From Duganella radicis (lineage in GTDB: Bacteria; Pseudomonadota; Gammaproteobacteria; Burkholderiales; Burkholderiaceae_D): DNA of 64,000 nucleotides. Below are positions 38,372 through 47,017 of the stretch, one piece after another. The position numbers and the translations under genes are program-made. The notes beneath the pieces were generated by a model that was not told the origin of the DNA, did not search any database, and worked only from the letters and a program-made list of their open reading frames with translations. The stretch covers positions 1 to 64,000 of the forward strand of contig NZ_WNKY01000009.1 of NCBI RefSeq assembly GCF_009720825.1, given 5' to 3'. The stretch's first letter is position 1. Each line of letters begins with the position of its first letter.

Positions 38372-38877
38372 GATCGTTTTGGATTCTCGAAATGGGCTAT
38401 CAAACTGGTTCGCCTAGGCTGTTGCGATATTTGCTTATTGTAAACAAGTTTATCAGAGAGGAATCGTCTAATTTTCACCAATTGTCACCATGCCGCAATC
38501 CATCGCTTACAGCATGCAAGTCTATCCATATGCGCCCATCGACCGACTTGTATTCTCGGCCATTTAGCGACTTGCCGGTTTTCCGCCTTGCACAGTGTCG
38601 GCCGTGTCGCCCGACATTTCGATATATCGCTCAAGCTTGACCTATCTCATGCCTTGGTCTGGCGCCCGCAAAACTTGTAATTGTTTTTCGGCCGCGCGCT
38701 GTTGAAGCTCTCGGTCTATCTGACCCTGTGCTTGAACGTTCGGCGCGCGTGTCCAAATGACAGAGCTGACCCTGACCCTGTGCTTCCAAATGACACAACT
38801 GACCCTGTGCTTCCTGTGCTTCGCGGTTTTGCCAAGGTTGCGCTGAGCGAGACTCAAGCGGCGCCAGCACCTGAACG
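38372..38877. other. Gene-free stretch with repeats
   Basis: This 506-base stretch shows no credible gene. It contains three or four copies of a short repeat related to that at 37483-37510, at about 38719-38733, 38749-38783 and 38784-38810. Open frames here lack ribosome sites. Confidence 0.6.
38749..38810 (+). repeat. Tandem short repeats, possible insertion-sequence relics
   Basis: GTGTCCAAATGACAGAGCTG then ACCCTGACCCTGTGC (38749-38783), directly followed by TTCCAAATGACACAACTGAC then CCTGTGC (38784-38810). A partial copy CTGACCCTGTGCTT precedes them near 38720. Confidence 0.5.
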
Positions 38878-39249
38878 CTAATCTTTTTTCTTGGCAGCTC
38901 CGAATAGATAACCGAGAGCACCAGTACCGAGTGTATAAGCCCACTTACGCGCGTCGTTCAATTCGGGAGAGCTAGGTAGGCAGAAGCTTACGCCGACAAA
39001 TAAAAACACCACGATTAAAACAAGGCCTGCAATGTTGGTCGGCGCAGTCGTGGCTGAGCCAAAGAGTACTCCCAGCTTTCCCATTTCTTGTCGCAGAATC
39101 TCAAGCTCATGGCGCTTGGCGGCAGCAGCAAATGCTTCGCTTTCCTTTTGCCCGGACAGTCCAGGAACTTGCTCACTGGTGGGTTCGGCCGTTGGGTCTA
39201 TGCGCGCGGTTGCGATTTTATCGACGCCGTTATCGTCGGAGGGTGTCAT
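38878..39249 (-). CDS. Two-TM protein, putative toxin partner of the Panacea gene
   Basis: The 123-residue protein has an acidic disordered N-terminus, a helical segment (AAAAKRHELEILRQEMGKLG) likely to form a coiled coil, and two C-terminal hydrophobic segments (NIAGLVLIVVFLFVGVSFCL and WAYTLGTGALGYLFGA), ending in AAKKKD. Its start overlaps the stop of the DUF4065 gene by four bases. Panacea antitoxins pair with varied toxins, some membrane-active, so this is a candidate membrane toxin. That role is an inference from the pairing. Confidence 0.55.
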   Translation of the reverse strand: MTPSDDNGVDKIATARIDPTAEPTSEQVPGLSGQKESEAFAAAAKRHELEILRQEMGKLGVLFGSATTAPTNIAGLVLIVVFLFVGVSFCLPSSPELNDARKWAYTLGTGALGYLFGAAKKKD

Positions 39250-39758
39250 GCTGGAACACCGCCGGCTTTGGCCTTTTCTGCGGCAAGCCTGAAGTGGTCG
39301 CGCATCAGTTCAAACGGGATGCTGACATTTCGTATGCCATCAGACCTGCGCCATGTCAGATCCCACGGGCTGCCCGCCGCGTGGCTCATTTCGGACAAGG
39401 CGATGTCGGTGTATCTGCGGTAACTGTTCCAAACATTGTCCAGAAATTGGCGAATGGCAGAGTCCTCGGGTTCGGAAGCCTCCACGAAATCGAATCGCTG
39501 GGCATCAAAGGTCGAGGCTTTTTTCGATACGGGCCGGGAGCCGAATTCTTTGAACGCCTGATATAGCGATGGGAAAACCGGACCGTACTGCCAAGCTTGC
39601 GGTGCTTCGTTGAGTAGCGGTTTGCCGGTATAGCCGGCAAACCAGCCTGCCGCGTAGTACACCAGTTTTTGCAGCTTCATCGGATTCAGTTGTTCGCCAC
39701 TGGCTTTAGCTCGCTCAATGAAGTAGTTGGCAATGGATTTTGGGCTGTAGAGTTGCAT
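39246..39758 (-). CDS. Panacea domain (DUF4065) protein, putative antitoxin
   Basis: The 170-residue protein matches the DUF4065/SocA-like family: YSPKSIANYFIERAKASGEQ near the start, MKLQKLVYYAAGWFAGYTGK near residue 27, APQAWQYGPVFPSLYQAFKE near 52, and a C-terminal helical part. Panacea domains act as antitoxins against diverse small toxins. GGAGGATAC precedes the ATG, an excellent ribosome site. The antitoxin-like gene comes first and is coupled to the two-TM gene. A phage-related GepA function is an alternative. Confidence 0.8.
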   Translation of the reverse strand: MQLYSPKSIANYFIERAKASGEQLNPMKLQKLVYYAAGWFAGYTGKPLLNEAPQAWQYGPVFPSLYQAFKEFGSRPVSKKASTFDAQRFDFVEASEPEDSAIRQFLDNVWNSYRRYTDIALSEMSHAAGSPWDLTWRRSDGIRNVSIPFELMRDHFRLAAEKAKAGGVPA

Positions 39759-39797
39759 GTATCCTCCAAACCGCTGACAAATGTAATGTGCCTGCTC

Positions 39798-40244
39798 TTA
39801 TGGACGCGGACGCTGCGAAAAAGTTCGGGTGAGGTAGCAGGACATCATGTCGGGTGTGCCGCCATTGGGAAATCCGGCTGCTTTATCTTGTTCGTAGCTT
39901 TTGGGATCGTAGTAGCCAGTCACTTCCCAGCCAATGTCCTCGGGCTTGCTGCCATCATGAGTCAGGGAAATCACGTGATAGCGGCATGCAGAGGTGGTTT
40001 GGTCCAGACGATAGGTGTAGCGCGCTAGTCCTGTATTGTTTTCATGATCCAGCAGTTTGTACGATGCCGCCTTGCAGACGCTAAATGGCGTGCTCCATAA
40101 AATCGCCTGTCGCTGGATGACCAGCTCACCTTGGCAGGCCCTACCGGTCGCCTGAAAGCGGGAAGGTAGTGGAAGCCCTTGTGCCAGAGCCTCCAACGTG
40201 GCGAAAGCTAAATTGGCGGCAGCAATTATTCTTACGCAGCGCAT
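39798..40244 (-). CDS. Hypothetical exported protein
   Basis: The protein has 148 residues with a signal-peptide-like start (MRCVRIIAAANLAFATLEAL, then AQG). The mature part is beta-rich with Cys in GRACQGELV, FSVCKAASY, SACRYHVI and MMSCYLTRT, possibly two disulfides. GAGGTAGCACC precedes the ATG. I recognise no family. It lies between the toxin-antitoxin-like pair and the uridine kinases, on the same strand. Confidence 0.6.
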   Translation of the reverse strand: MRCVRIIAAANLAFATLEALAQGLPLPSRFQATGRACQGELVIQRQAILWSTPFSVCKAASYKLLDHENNTGLARYTYRLDQTTSACRYHVISLTHDGSKPEDIGWEVTGYYDPKSYEQDKAAGFPNGGTPDMMSCYLTRTFSQRPRP

Positions 40245-40364
40245 GGTGCTACCTCAGAGTGATTTTTCATCACAACCAAACAGTAGTTTAGCTTCCCGGC
40301 AGCGAGAGCGATTTGCTGCGTCACAAATGAACGGAAAGTGCCGCATTCAGCGGCGACCATAAGA

Positions 40365-41006
40365 TCAAGGCTGCTTCAACTGGCCGATCACGCTGGCCAC
40401 CTTGGTGGTAATCATATCGACCGCAGGGCCGTTGGCGCCGTGGGGAATGATCAGGTCGGCGTGACGTTTGGTGGGTTCGATGAATTGCTTGTGCATCGGG
40501 CGCACGGTTTCCAGATACTGGCCGACCACGCTCTCCACCGAGCGGCCGCGCTCGGTGATGTCGCGCTGCATGCGGCGGATGAAGCGGATGTCGGACGCCG
40601 TATCGACAAAGATCTTCAGCGACATGGTGTCGCGTAACGCCTCGTCATACAAGGCAAACAGGCCCTCGATCACGATCACCGGCGCCGGCTTGACCGTGAT
40701 GGTCCGGCTGGAGCGGTTGTGGATGGTGAAGTCGTACTCCGGCATCTCGATGGTCTCGCCATTGCGCAAGGCCTGGACATGCTGCACCAGCAGTGGCCAT
40801 TCGAACGCTTCCGGATGGTCGTAATTCTTCTGGTCGCGGACTTCCGGCGCGACGTCGGTCTGGTCGCAGTAGTAGTCATCCTGCATCACCACCGAAACCA
40901 TATCCGGGCCAAACGCGGCCAGCACTTTCTTGGATACAGTGGACTTGCCACTGCCGCTACCGCCTGCGACGCCAATGATAAACGGTTGGAAGGAGATCTT
41001 GTTCAT
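40365..41006 (-). CDS. Uridine kinase, downstream copy
   Basis: The 213-residue protein matches Udk, which phosphorylates uridine and cytidine with ATP or GTP. Walker A is GVAGGSGSGKST near residue 12. VVMQDDYYCDQTD, NYDHPEAFEWPLL, and a lid with RFIRRMQRDITERGRS are typical. It lies six bases after a close paralogue in the same orientation. Both keep the catalytic and P-loop residues. AAGGAGATCTT before the ATG lies inside the end of the intergenic gap and is a good ribosome site on the opposite strand only; the start is set by the family N-terminus MNKISFQPFIIGVAGG. Confidence 0.93.
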   Translation of the reverse strand: MNKISFQPFIIGVAGGSGSGKSTVSKKVLAAFGPDMVSVVMQDDYYCDQTDVAPEVRDQKNYDHPEAFEWPLLVQHVQALRNGETIEMPEYDFTIHNRSSRTITVKPAPVIVIEGLFALYDEALRDTMSLKIFVDTASDIRFIRRMQRDITERGRSVESVVGQYLETVRPMHKQFIEPTKRHADLIIPHGANGPAVDMITTKVASVIGQLKQP

Positions 41007-41012
41007 GCTGAA

Positions 41013-41654
41013 TCAGGCGTGCTGCAACTGGCCGATAACGCTGGCCACTTTGGTGGTAATCATGTCGACCGCCGGGCCGTTGGCGCCGTGCGGAATAATC
41101 AGGTCGGCATGGCGCTTGGTCGGTTCGATGAATTGCTTGTGCATCGGACGCACGGTTTCCAGATACTGGCCGACCACGCTCTCCACCGAACGGCCACGGT
41201 CCGTGATATCGCGCTGCATGCGGCGGATAAAGCGGATATCGGAGGCCGTATCGACGAAAATCTTCAGCGACATCATGTCGCGCAAATCCGGGTCATACAA
41301 GGCAAACAAGCCTTCGATCACGATCACCGGGGCCGGTTTGACGGGAATGGTGCGGTTGGACCGGTTGTCGATGGTGAAGTCGTACTCCGGCATCGCGATC
41401 GGATCGCCATTGCGCAGGGCCTGGACGTGCTGGACCAGCAAAGGCCAGTCGAACGCCTGTGGATGGTCGTAATTCTGTTGGCGGCGGGCTTCCGGGGTGA
41501 GATGGGTCTGGTCGCAATAATAATCATCTTGCATCACGACCGAGACCATATCGGCGCCAAACGACGCCAGCACTTGTTGGGATACCGTCGACTTGCCACT
41601 GCCGCTACCGCCAGCGACACCAATGACAAACGGTTGGAAAGAAATCTTGCTCAT
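41013..41654 (-). CDS. udk: Uridine kinase, upstream copy
   Basis: The 213-residue protein is about as long as its neighbour and aligns without gaps by eye. Both share GVAGGSGSGKSTVS, VVMQDDYYCDQT, RSVESVVGQYLETVRPMHKQ and PHGANGPAVDMITTKVASVI. Differences are clustered near residues 25-70 and 90-125. The ATG at 41654 gives MSKISFQPFVIGVAGGSG; the frame to 41735 is rejected as a non-family extension. As the promoter-proximal copy it is the more likely ancestral gene. Confidence 0.93.
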   Translation of the reverse strand: MSKISFQPFVIGVAGGSGSGKSTVSQQVLASFGADMVSVVMQDDYYCDQTHLTPEARRQQNYDHPQAFDWPLLVQHVQALRNGDPIAMPEYDFTIDNRSNRTIPVKPAPVIVIEGLFALYDPDLRDMMSLKIFVDTASDIRFIRRMQRDITDRGRSVESVVGQYLETVRPMHKQFIEPTKRHADLIIPHGANGPAVDMITTKVASVIGQLQHA

Positions 41655-41787
41655 GCCGAATGATACCGGAACCGCGACCGGGCGGACAGTAGGGGCGGCG
41701 CAGCTGTCAAAATGTAAATGTCGTTTTGTTAGCACTTGAAAGTAGTAAAATCGCTCGTTTATTCACTCACCCAGAAAGACTTCCGCT

Positions 41788-44052
41788 TTGATCGACAGCC
41801 TGCCGCTACGTGTCTTGCGTGCTGCCTTTGACCGGCGCATGGGGCCGCTGCATGAGGGGGACCACGACCTGCAAGGCTGGCGCAACCGTCTGCTCGATGG
41901 CTTGTGCGCGGTGGCTTTCTGGCTGGGTGTGATCGCCATCGTGCCCAGCATGTGGGGCAGCGCGCGCCAGGAGCACTGGCCATTGGTGGTCACCGATATC
42001 ATCGCGCTGGGCGGCACCGGCTGGCTGCATTACCGGCGCGACCTGCCTTACCACTGGCGGGCGCTGGCGATACTGGGCATCGCGTATCTGATCGCGGTGG
42101 TGCTGCTGTTTTCTCTCGGGCCGCTGTCGCAGATCTACCTGCTGGCGGTGCCGGTACTGTGCACGGTACTGATCGGCACCGTGCCGGCCATGCTGGCGCT
42201 GCTGTGGTGCTCGGCCACCTTGTTCCTGATCGGCTACCTGGGCGGCATCGAGCTGGGCATGGCCGTGGTGGTGGTGGCGCCGGTCGCGCACTGGGCCATC
42301 CTCGGCGTGAACTTCCTGCTGGTGTCCAGCGTGCTGACCCTGTCCTGCACCTATCTGCTGCACGGGCTGGATGGCGCGCTGGCGCGTCAACGCGCCATTC
42401 ACGCGCGCAGCCATGAGAACGAAATCCGCTACCGCCAGACGCTGGAGGCGCAGATCGCCACCCTGCATGCGCGCGAAGCGGATCTGCGGGCGTCGCAGGC
42501 GCGCCAGGCCGAATCGCTGGCGGCGCAGCGCGCCGCCGAAGTATCGAACCAGCTCAAGAGCGATTTCCTGGCGATGATCAGCCACGAAGTGCGCACGCCG
42601 CTGGGGGGCGTGATCGGCATGCTGCGCTCGGCGATGAAGGAGCCCGGCCTGACGCCAGCCACGCGCGACAAGCTGCGCCTCAGCCTGAGCAACGCCGAGG
42701 TGCTGCTGCAAATCATCAACGACATCCTCGACTTCTCGCGCCTGGAGGCGGGCAAGATGCCGCTGGAGTCGCTGGACTTCGACCTGCCGGCCTTGCTGCG
42801 CGACGTCAGCGGGCTGCTGGCCGACCGCGCCGAAACCAAGGGCATTGCGCTGATAACCGATATCGATCCGGCGCTGCCGGCCTGGTGGCGCGGCGATCCG
42901 ACCCGGCTGCGGCAGGTGGTGGTCAACCTGGTCGGCAACGGCATCAAGTTCACCGAGCGCGGCGAGGTGTGCGTGAGCGCGGCGGAAGAGGCGGGCGGCA
43001 TCGTCCTCACCGTGAGCGACAGCGGCATCGGCATCGAGGCCGACGCGCTGGGCCGCCTGTTCCAGAAGTTCGAGCAGGCCGACGCCGCCACCGCCCGCAA
43101 ATACGGCGGCGCCGGCCTGGGCCTGGCGATCTGCAAAAACATCGTCGCCGCCATGAACGGACGCATCGAGGCCAACAGCCAGCCCGGCGTCGGCAGCGTG
43201 TTCCGCGTGCACCTGCCGCTGGAGCCGGGCGTGCCGGCGCCGCTGCGCCCGGCTCCAGCGTGCCGTCCGCACGCGGCGCGCCTGGCCGTGCTGTGCGCCG
43301 AAGATGGCAGCACCAACCAGGTCATCCTGCGTGAACTGCTGGGCAATATGGGCCACAGCATCACCATGGTCGAGGACGGCGTGGCGGCGCTGGCGCAGCT
43401 GGCGGCACGCGACTACGACCTGGTCATCATGGATGGCCGCATGCCGCGCATGGATGGCGTGACGGCCGTGCAGCGTTTGCGGGCCGGACAGGACGGGGTG
43501 CGCGATCCGGCCGTGCCGGTGATCGCGCTGACCGCCAACGCCACCGCCGAAGAGCGGCAGCGCTTCATGGCGGCCGGCGCCAGCGGCTTCCTGGCCAAGC
43601 CGGTCGACGAGATGGCATTGCACGCCGAGATAGGGATACAGCTGGGCGCCTTGCTGGCGCTGGGTAAAGCCCTGATCGGCGAGCAGCGCGCCATGGCGGC
43701 GGGCGCGCCGGCGCTGGCGGAACTGGACGCCATGTTCGAGGTGGCGGAGCTGCCGCCGGCCAGCACCCAGCCGGCGGACGATGGCGACAAGCTGTACCGG
43801 TCCATGCGCTCGGCTTTCCTGATCGAAGGGCCGCGTTTGCTGGCGGTGGCGCGCCAGGGGCTGGAGGATGGCGATGCGCTGGTGGTCGCGCTGGCCGCGC
43901 ACAGCCTGATGGGCGGCGCCGCCTTCCTCGGCGCCAACGCCCTGCACGCCTGCTGCGCCCAGATCGAGCGGCTGGCCGATGCCGGCGATCTCGACGCCGT
44001 CACGCCGCACCTGGCAACCCTCCAGTACGAACTGTCGCGCACGCTCGCATAA
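41788..44052 (+). CDS. Hybrid sensor histidine kinase with receiver and Hpt domains
   Basis: The 754-residue protein has six or so N-terminal membrane segments (about 35-190), a coiled coil (LEAQIATLHAREADLRASQA), HisKA with FLAMISHEVRTPLGG (His near 266), and HATPase_c with NLVGNGIKF and GGAGLGLAICKNIV. A receiver follows with LVIMDGRMPRMDG (Asp near 549) and ALTANATAEERQRF. The C-terminal Hpt domain has AAHSLMGGAAFLGA (His near 705). This is a complete phosphorelay chain without its final regulator nearby. The start is TTG 41788 without a strong Shine-Dalgarno; no good internal alternative precedes the first membrane segment. The signal is unknown. Confidence 0.9.
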   Translation: MIDSLPLRVLRAAFDRRMGPLHEGDHDLQGWRNRLLDGLCAVAFWLGVIAIVPSMWGSARQEHWPLVVTDIIALGGTGWLHYRRDLPYHWRALAILGIAYLIAVVLLFSLGPLSQIYLLAVPVLCTVLIGTVPAMLALLWCSATLFLIGYLGGIELGMAVVVVAPVAHWAILGVNFLLVSSVLTLSCTYLLHGLDGALARQRAIHARSHENEIRYRQTLEAQIATLHAREADLRASQARQAESLAAQRAAEVSNQLKSDFLAMISHEVRTPLGGVIGMLRSAMKEPGLTPATRDKLRLSLSNAEVLLQIINDILDFSRLEAGKMPLESLDFDLPALLRDVSGLLADRAETKGIALITDIDPALPAWWRGDPTRLRQVVVNLVGNGIKFTERGEVCVSAAEEAGGIVLTVSDSGIGIEADALGRLFQKFEQADAATARKYGGAGLGLAICKNIVAAMNGRIEANSQPGVGSVFRVHLPLEPGVPAPLRPAPACRPHAARLAVLCAEDGSTNQVILRELLGNMGHSITMVEDGVAALAQLAARDYDLVIMDGRMPRMDGVTAVQRLRAGQDGVRDPAVPVIALTANATAEERQRFMAAGASGFLAKPVDEMALHAEIGIQLGALLALGKALIGEQRAMAAGAPALAELDAMFEVAELPPASTQPADDGDKLYRSMRSAFLIEGPRLLAVARQGLEDGDALVVALAAHSLMGGAAFLGANALHACCAQIERLADAGDLDAVTPHLATLQYELSRTLA

Positions 44053-44135
44053 CCGCATCCGCCATAAAGATTGCGCAATCATTTCGCCGATAGTGTGCTA
44101 TCTTTGCACTCCCATCATTAAATGATAGCGCAAAC

Positions 44136-45386
44136 ATGTCTGGTTCCAGAATCCGGGGGCTACGCTGGTGGATGATCGGCTTGATCATGCTGGGGGCCGT
44201 CATCAACTACCTCACGCGCAGCACGCTGGCGGTGGCGGCGCCGACGCTGCTGACTGAGCTGCATATCTCCACCAGGGAATACTCGTACATCACGGCCGCC
44301 TTCCAGGGCATGATCATGCTGCAACCGCTGTGCGGCTATGTGCTGGATGTGATCGGACTGAAGTTCGGCTTCGCCATGTTTGCGGCGGCCTGGTCGGTCA
44401 TCTGCATGGCGCATGGCATGGCCACCAACTGGCAGACGCTGGCGGTGTTGCGCGGCCTGCTGGGGCTGGCCGAGGGCTCGGCCAATCCGGCCGGCATGAA
44501 GGCGGTGTCGATCTGGTTCCCGGCCAAGGAGCGCGGCATGGCGGGCGGCATCTTCAATATCGGCGCCTCGTTCGGTTCCATGCTGGCGCCGCCGCTGGTG
44601 GTGTGGGCCATCCTGCATTACAACTGGCAGTCGGCGTTTGTGATCACCGGCGCGCTGGGCCTGGTCTGGGTGGCGCTGTGGCTGCTGCTGTACGACGCGC
44701 CGGCGCGCCATCGGCGCTTGTCGGCCGAGGAGGCGCGGCATATCGCCGCCGGCCAGGAGCAGCATCTGGAAGGCGACGGCAAGCGGCCTTCGCTCATCAG
44801 CATTCTCAAGATGCGCAATTTCTGGGGCATTGCGTTGCCGCGCTTTCTGGCCGATCCGGCGTGGGGCACGCTGTCGTTCTGGGTGCCGCTGTACCTGACC
44901 ACGGTGCGCCATTTCGATCTGGCGCAGATCGCCATGTTTGCCTGGCTGCCTTTCCTTGCCGCCGACCTCGGCTGCCTGTTCGGGCCGGTGGTGGTGCTGG
45001 CCTTGCAAAAGCGCGGCGTGCGGTTGATTAACGCGCGCCGCGGCGCTTTCACGCTGGGCGCAAGCATGATGATGGGCGTGGCCTTTGTCGGCTATGTCGA
45101 CAGCCCGTATGCCGCGATTGCCTTGCTCAGCCTGGCCGGCTTTGCGCACCAGACCCTGTCGGTCACGGTGATCACCATGTCGTCCGATCTGTTCCGCCGC
45201 AACGAGGTGGCGACGGTGGCGGGCATGTGCGGCACTTTTGGCAATTTCGGCTTGTTGCTGTTCTCGCTGCTGATCGGCGGGCTGATGAGCACCATTGGCT
45301 ACACGCCGTTCTTTGTCAGCCTGGCGGTGCTGGATCTGGTGGCGGCGGTGCTGTTGTGGACCTTGGTGCGAGAGAAAAACGCATGA
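44136..45386 (+). CDS. MFS transporter, ACS family (hexuronate/sugar-acid-type)
   Basis: The 416-residue protein has about 12 membrane segments. The start LRWWMIGLIMLGAVINYLTR, with INYLTRSTLAVAAP, is typical of anion:cation symporters such as ExuT. LRGLLGLAEGSANPAGMKAV and WFPAKERGMAGGIFN are the family's conserved loop. The start is ATG 44136. Its stop overlaps the GH43 ATG (ATGA), so transporter and enzyme are coupled. The substrate is likely a xyloside, xylo-oligosaccharide or sugar acid; this is inferred from the neighbour. Confidence 0.88.
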   Translation: MSGSRIRGLRWWMIGLIMLGAVINYLTRSTLAVAAPTLLTELHISTREYSYITAAFQGMIMLQPLCGYVLDVIGLKFGFAMFAAAWSVICMAHGMATNWQTLAVLRGLLGLAEGSANPAGMKAVSIWFPAKERGMAGGIFNIGASFGSMLAPPLVVWAILHYNWQSAFVITGALGLVWVALWLLLYDAPARHRRLSAEEARHIAAGQEQHLEGDGKRPSLISILKMRNFWGIALPRFLADPAWGTLSFWVPLYLTTVRHFDLAQIAMFAWLPFLAADLGCLFGPVVVLALQKRGVRLINARRGAFTLGASMMMGVAFVGYVDSPYAAIALLSLAGFAHQTLSVTVITMSSDLFRRNEVATVAGMCGTFGNFGLLLFSLLIGGLMSTIGYTPFFVSLAVLDLVAAVLLWTLVREKNA

Positions 45387-47017
45387 TTCAAAATCCTGTT
45401 CTGACGGGCTTCAATCCCGATCCCTCCATCGTGCGCGTGGGCGACGATTACTACGTCGCCACCTCCACCTTTGAGTGGTATCCCGGCGTGCAGATTCATC
45501 ATTCGCGCGATCTGGTGAACTGGCGTTTGCTGACCCGTCCGCTAACGCGCGCCAGCCAGCTGAATATGCTCGGCGCGCCCGACTCGTGCGGCGTGTGGGC
45601 GCCGTGCCTGACCTATGCCGATGGCCTGTTCTGGCTGATTTACACCGACGTCAAGCGCTACGGCCGCACCTCGACCGGCGGCGCCACCGGCAGCGCGTCC
45701 CTGCGCGATTTCCACAACTACCTGGTGACCAGTCCGAGCATCGAGGGACCGTGGTCCGATCCGGTGTACCTCAACAGCAGCGGCTTCGATCCCTCGCTGT
45801 TCCATGACGACGATGGCCGCAAGTATGTGCTCAACCAGTTGTGGGATCACCGTCCGGGCAGCAACCGCTTTGCCGGCATCGTGTTGCAGGAATATGCCGA
45901 CGGCAAGCTGATCGGCAAGCGCGAGAATATCTTCAAGGGCACGGCGCACGGACTGACCGAAGCGCCGCATCTGTACCAGCGCAACGGCTACTACTATCTG
46001 CTGACGGCGGAAGGCGGCACCGGCTGGAACCATGGCGTGACCATGGCGCGCTCGCGCAATTTGCTGGGGCCGTATGAATTGCATCCGGATGTGACCATCC
46101 TGAGTGCGCGCCACCGGCCGGATGTGGCGTTGCAGCGGGCAGGGCATGCGGATCTGGTGGAGACGCCGGATGGCCAGACTTACATGGTCTACCTGTGCGG
46201 CCGGCCGCTGCGCAACCGCGGCACCTGCACGCTGGGGCGCGAGACCGCGATTCAGCCCATGGTGTGGGGCGAGGATGGCTGGCTGCGCAGCCGAGATGGC
46301 CTCGGCTCGCCGGAATCGCAGGCCGAAGCGCCTGGTTTGCCTGAGCACCGCTTCGCGCCGGCGCCGGTGCGTGAGGAATTCGATGCGCCCGGGTTGCCGC
46401 TGGCCTTCCAATGGCTGCGCACGCCGTGGCCGGAAGCGTTGTTCAGCCTGACGGCGCGGCCGGGCCATCTGCGCCTGTATGGCCGTGAAACGCTGGGCAG
46501 CCAGTTCCGCCAGGCGCTGGTGGCGCGGCGCCAGCAAGCGCATTGCTACAGCGCGTCGACGGTGGTGGAGTTCGAGCCGGAGCACTACCAGCAGCAGGCC
46601 GGGCTGGTGTGCTACTACGGCGCGGCCAAGTTCCACTACCTCTACATCACGCACGATGAGGAAGCGGGCAAGCATTTGCGGGTGATGAGCAGCCTGCCCA
46701 ACCACGTGCAGACCGACACCTTCACCGCGCCGATCGCGCTGCCATCGGGCGTGCCGGTGCAGTTGCGGGTGGAAGTGGATGAGGAACGCCTGTACTTCGG
46801 CTATCGCGTCGACGAGGGCGACTGGCGATGGCTGCCGCAGCAGTTCGACGCCAGCATCCTATCGGACGAAGCCAACGCGCCGGGCATGCCGAACTTCACC
46901 GGCGCCTTTGTCGGCATGGCCTGCCAGGACATGGCCGGCACCGCCCTGCACGCCGACTTCGACTATTTCGAATACCGCGAGCGGCCGTATTGCATCGATC
47001 CGCGTGTGAAGACGTAG
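45383..47017 (+). CDS. Glycoside hydrolase family 43 (beta-xylosidase-like)
   Basis: The 544-residue enzyme has the two-domain layout of GH43 xylosidases: an N-terminal five-bladed propeller and a C-terminal beta-sandwich from about residue 330. NPVLTGFNPDPSIVRVGDDY supplies the general-base Asp, NSSGFDPSLFHDDDG the pKa-modulating Asp, and GLTEAPHLYQRNG the acid Glu. No signal peptide, so it is intracellular, matching an importer upstream. ATG 45383 overlaps the transporter stop. Its last 55 bases overlap the convergent PEP-CTERM gene. Confidence 0.93.
   Translation: MIQNPVLTGFNPDPSIVRVGDDYYVATSTFEWYPGVQIHHSRDLVNWRLLTRPLTRASQLNMLGAPDSCGVWAPCLTYADGLFWLIYTDVKRYGRTSTGGATGSASLRDFHNYLVTSPSIEGPWSDPVYLNSSGFDPSLFHDDDGRKYVLNQLWDHRPGSNRFAGIVLQEYADGKLIGKRENIFKGTAHGLTEAPHLYQRNGYYYLLTAEGGTGWNHGVTMARSRNLLGPYELHPDVTILSARHRPDVALQRAGHADLVETPDGQTYMVYLCGRPLRNRGTCTLGRETAIQPMVWGEDGWLRSRDGLGSPESQAEAPGLPEHRFAPAPVREEFDAPGLPLAFQWLRTPWPEALFSLTARPGHLRLYGRETLGSQFRQALVARRQQAHCYSASTVVEFEPEHYQQQAGLVCYYGAAKFHYLYITHDEEAGKHLRVMSSLPNHVQTDTFTAPIALPSGVPVQLRVEVDEERLYFGYRVDEGDWRWLPQQFDASILSDEANAPGMPNFTGAFVGMACQDMAGTALHADFDYFEYRERPYCIDPRVKT

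Noticed and set aside
38018..38443. 141-residue plus-strand frame overlapping the SLATT-like gene start
   Set aside because: The minus strand holds two overlapping coupled frames; this one lacks a ribosome site and recognisable features.
38631..38921. Minus-strand frame with repeated GQLCHL
   Set aside because: The repetition comes from the short DNA repeats at 38749-38810, not from a protein repeat.
41806..44082. 758-residue open frame opposite the hybrid histidine kinase
   Set aside because: Composition is that of an antisense shadow; the plus strand has a complete domain chain.
44070..44102. Palindromes ATTGCGCAAT and GATAG-CTATC before the MFS gene as XylR sites
   Set aside because: They do not match the conserved motif of the other four sites and lack the -35/-10 arrangement.
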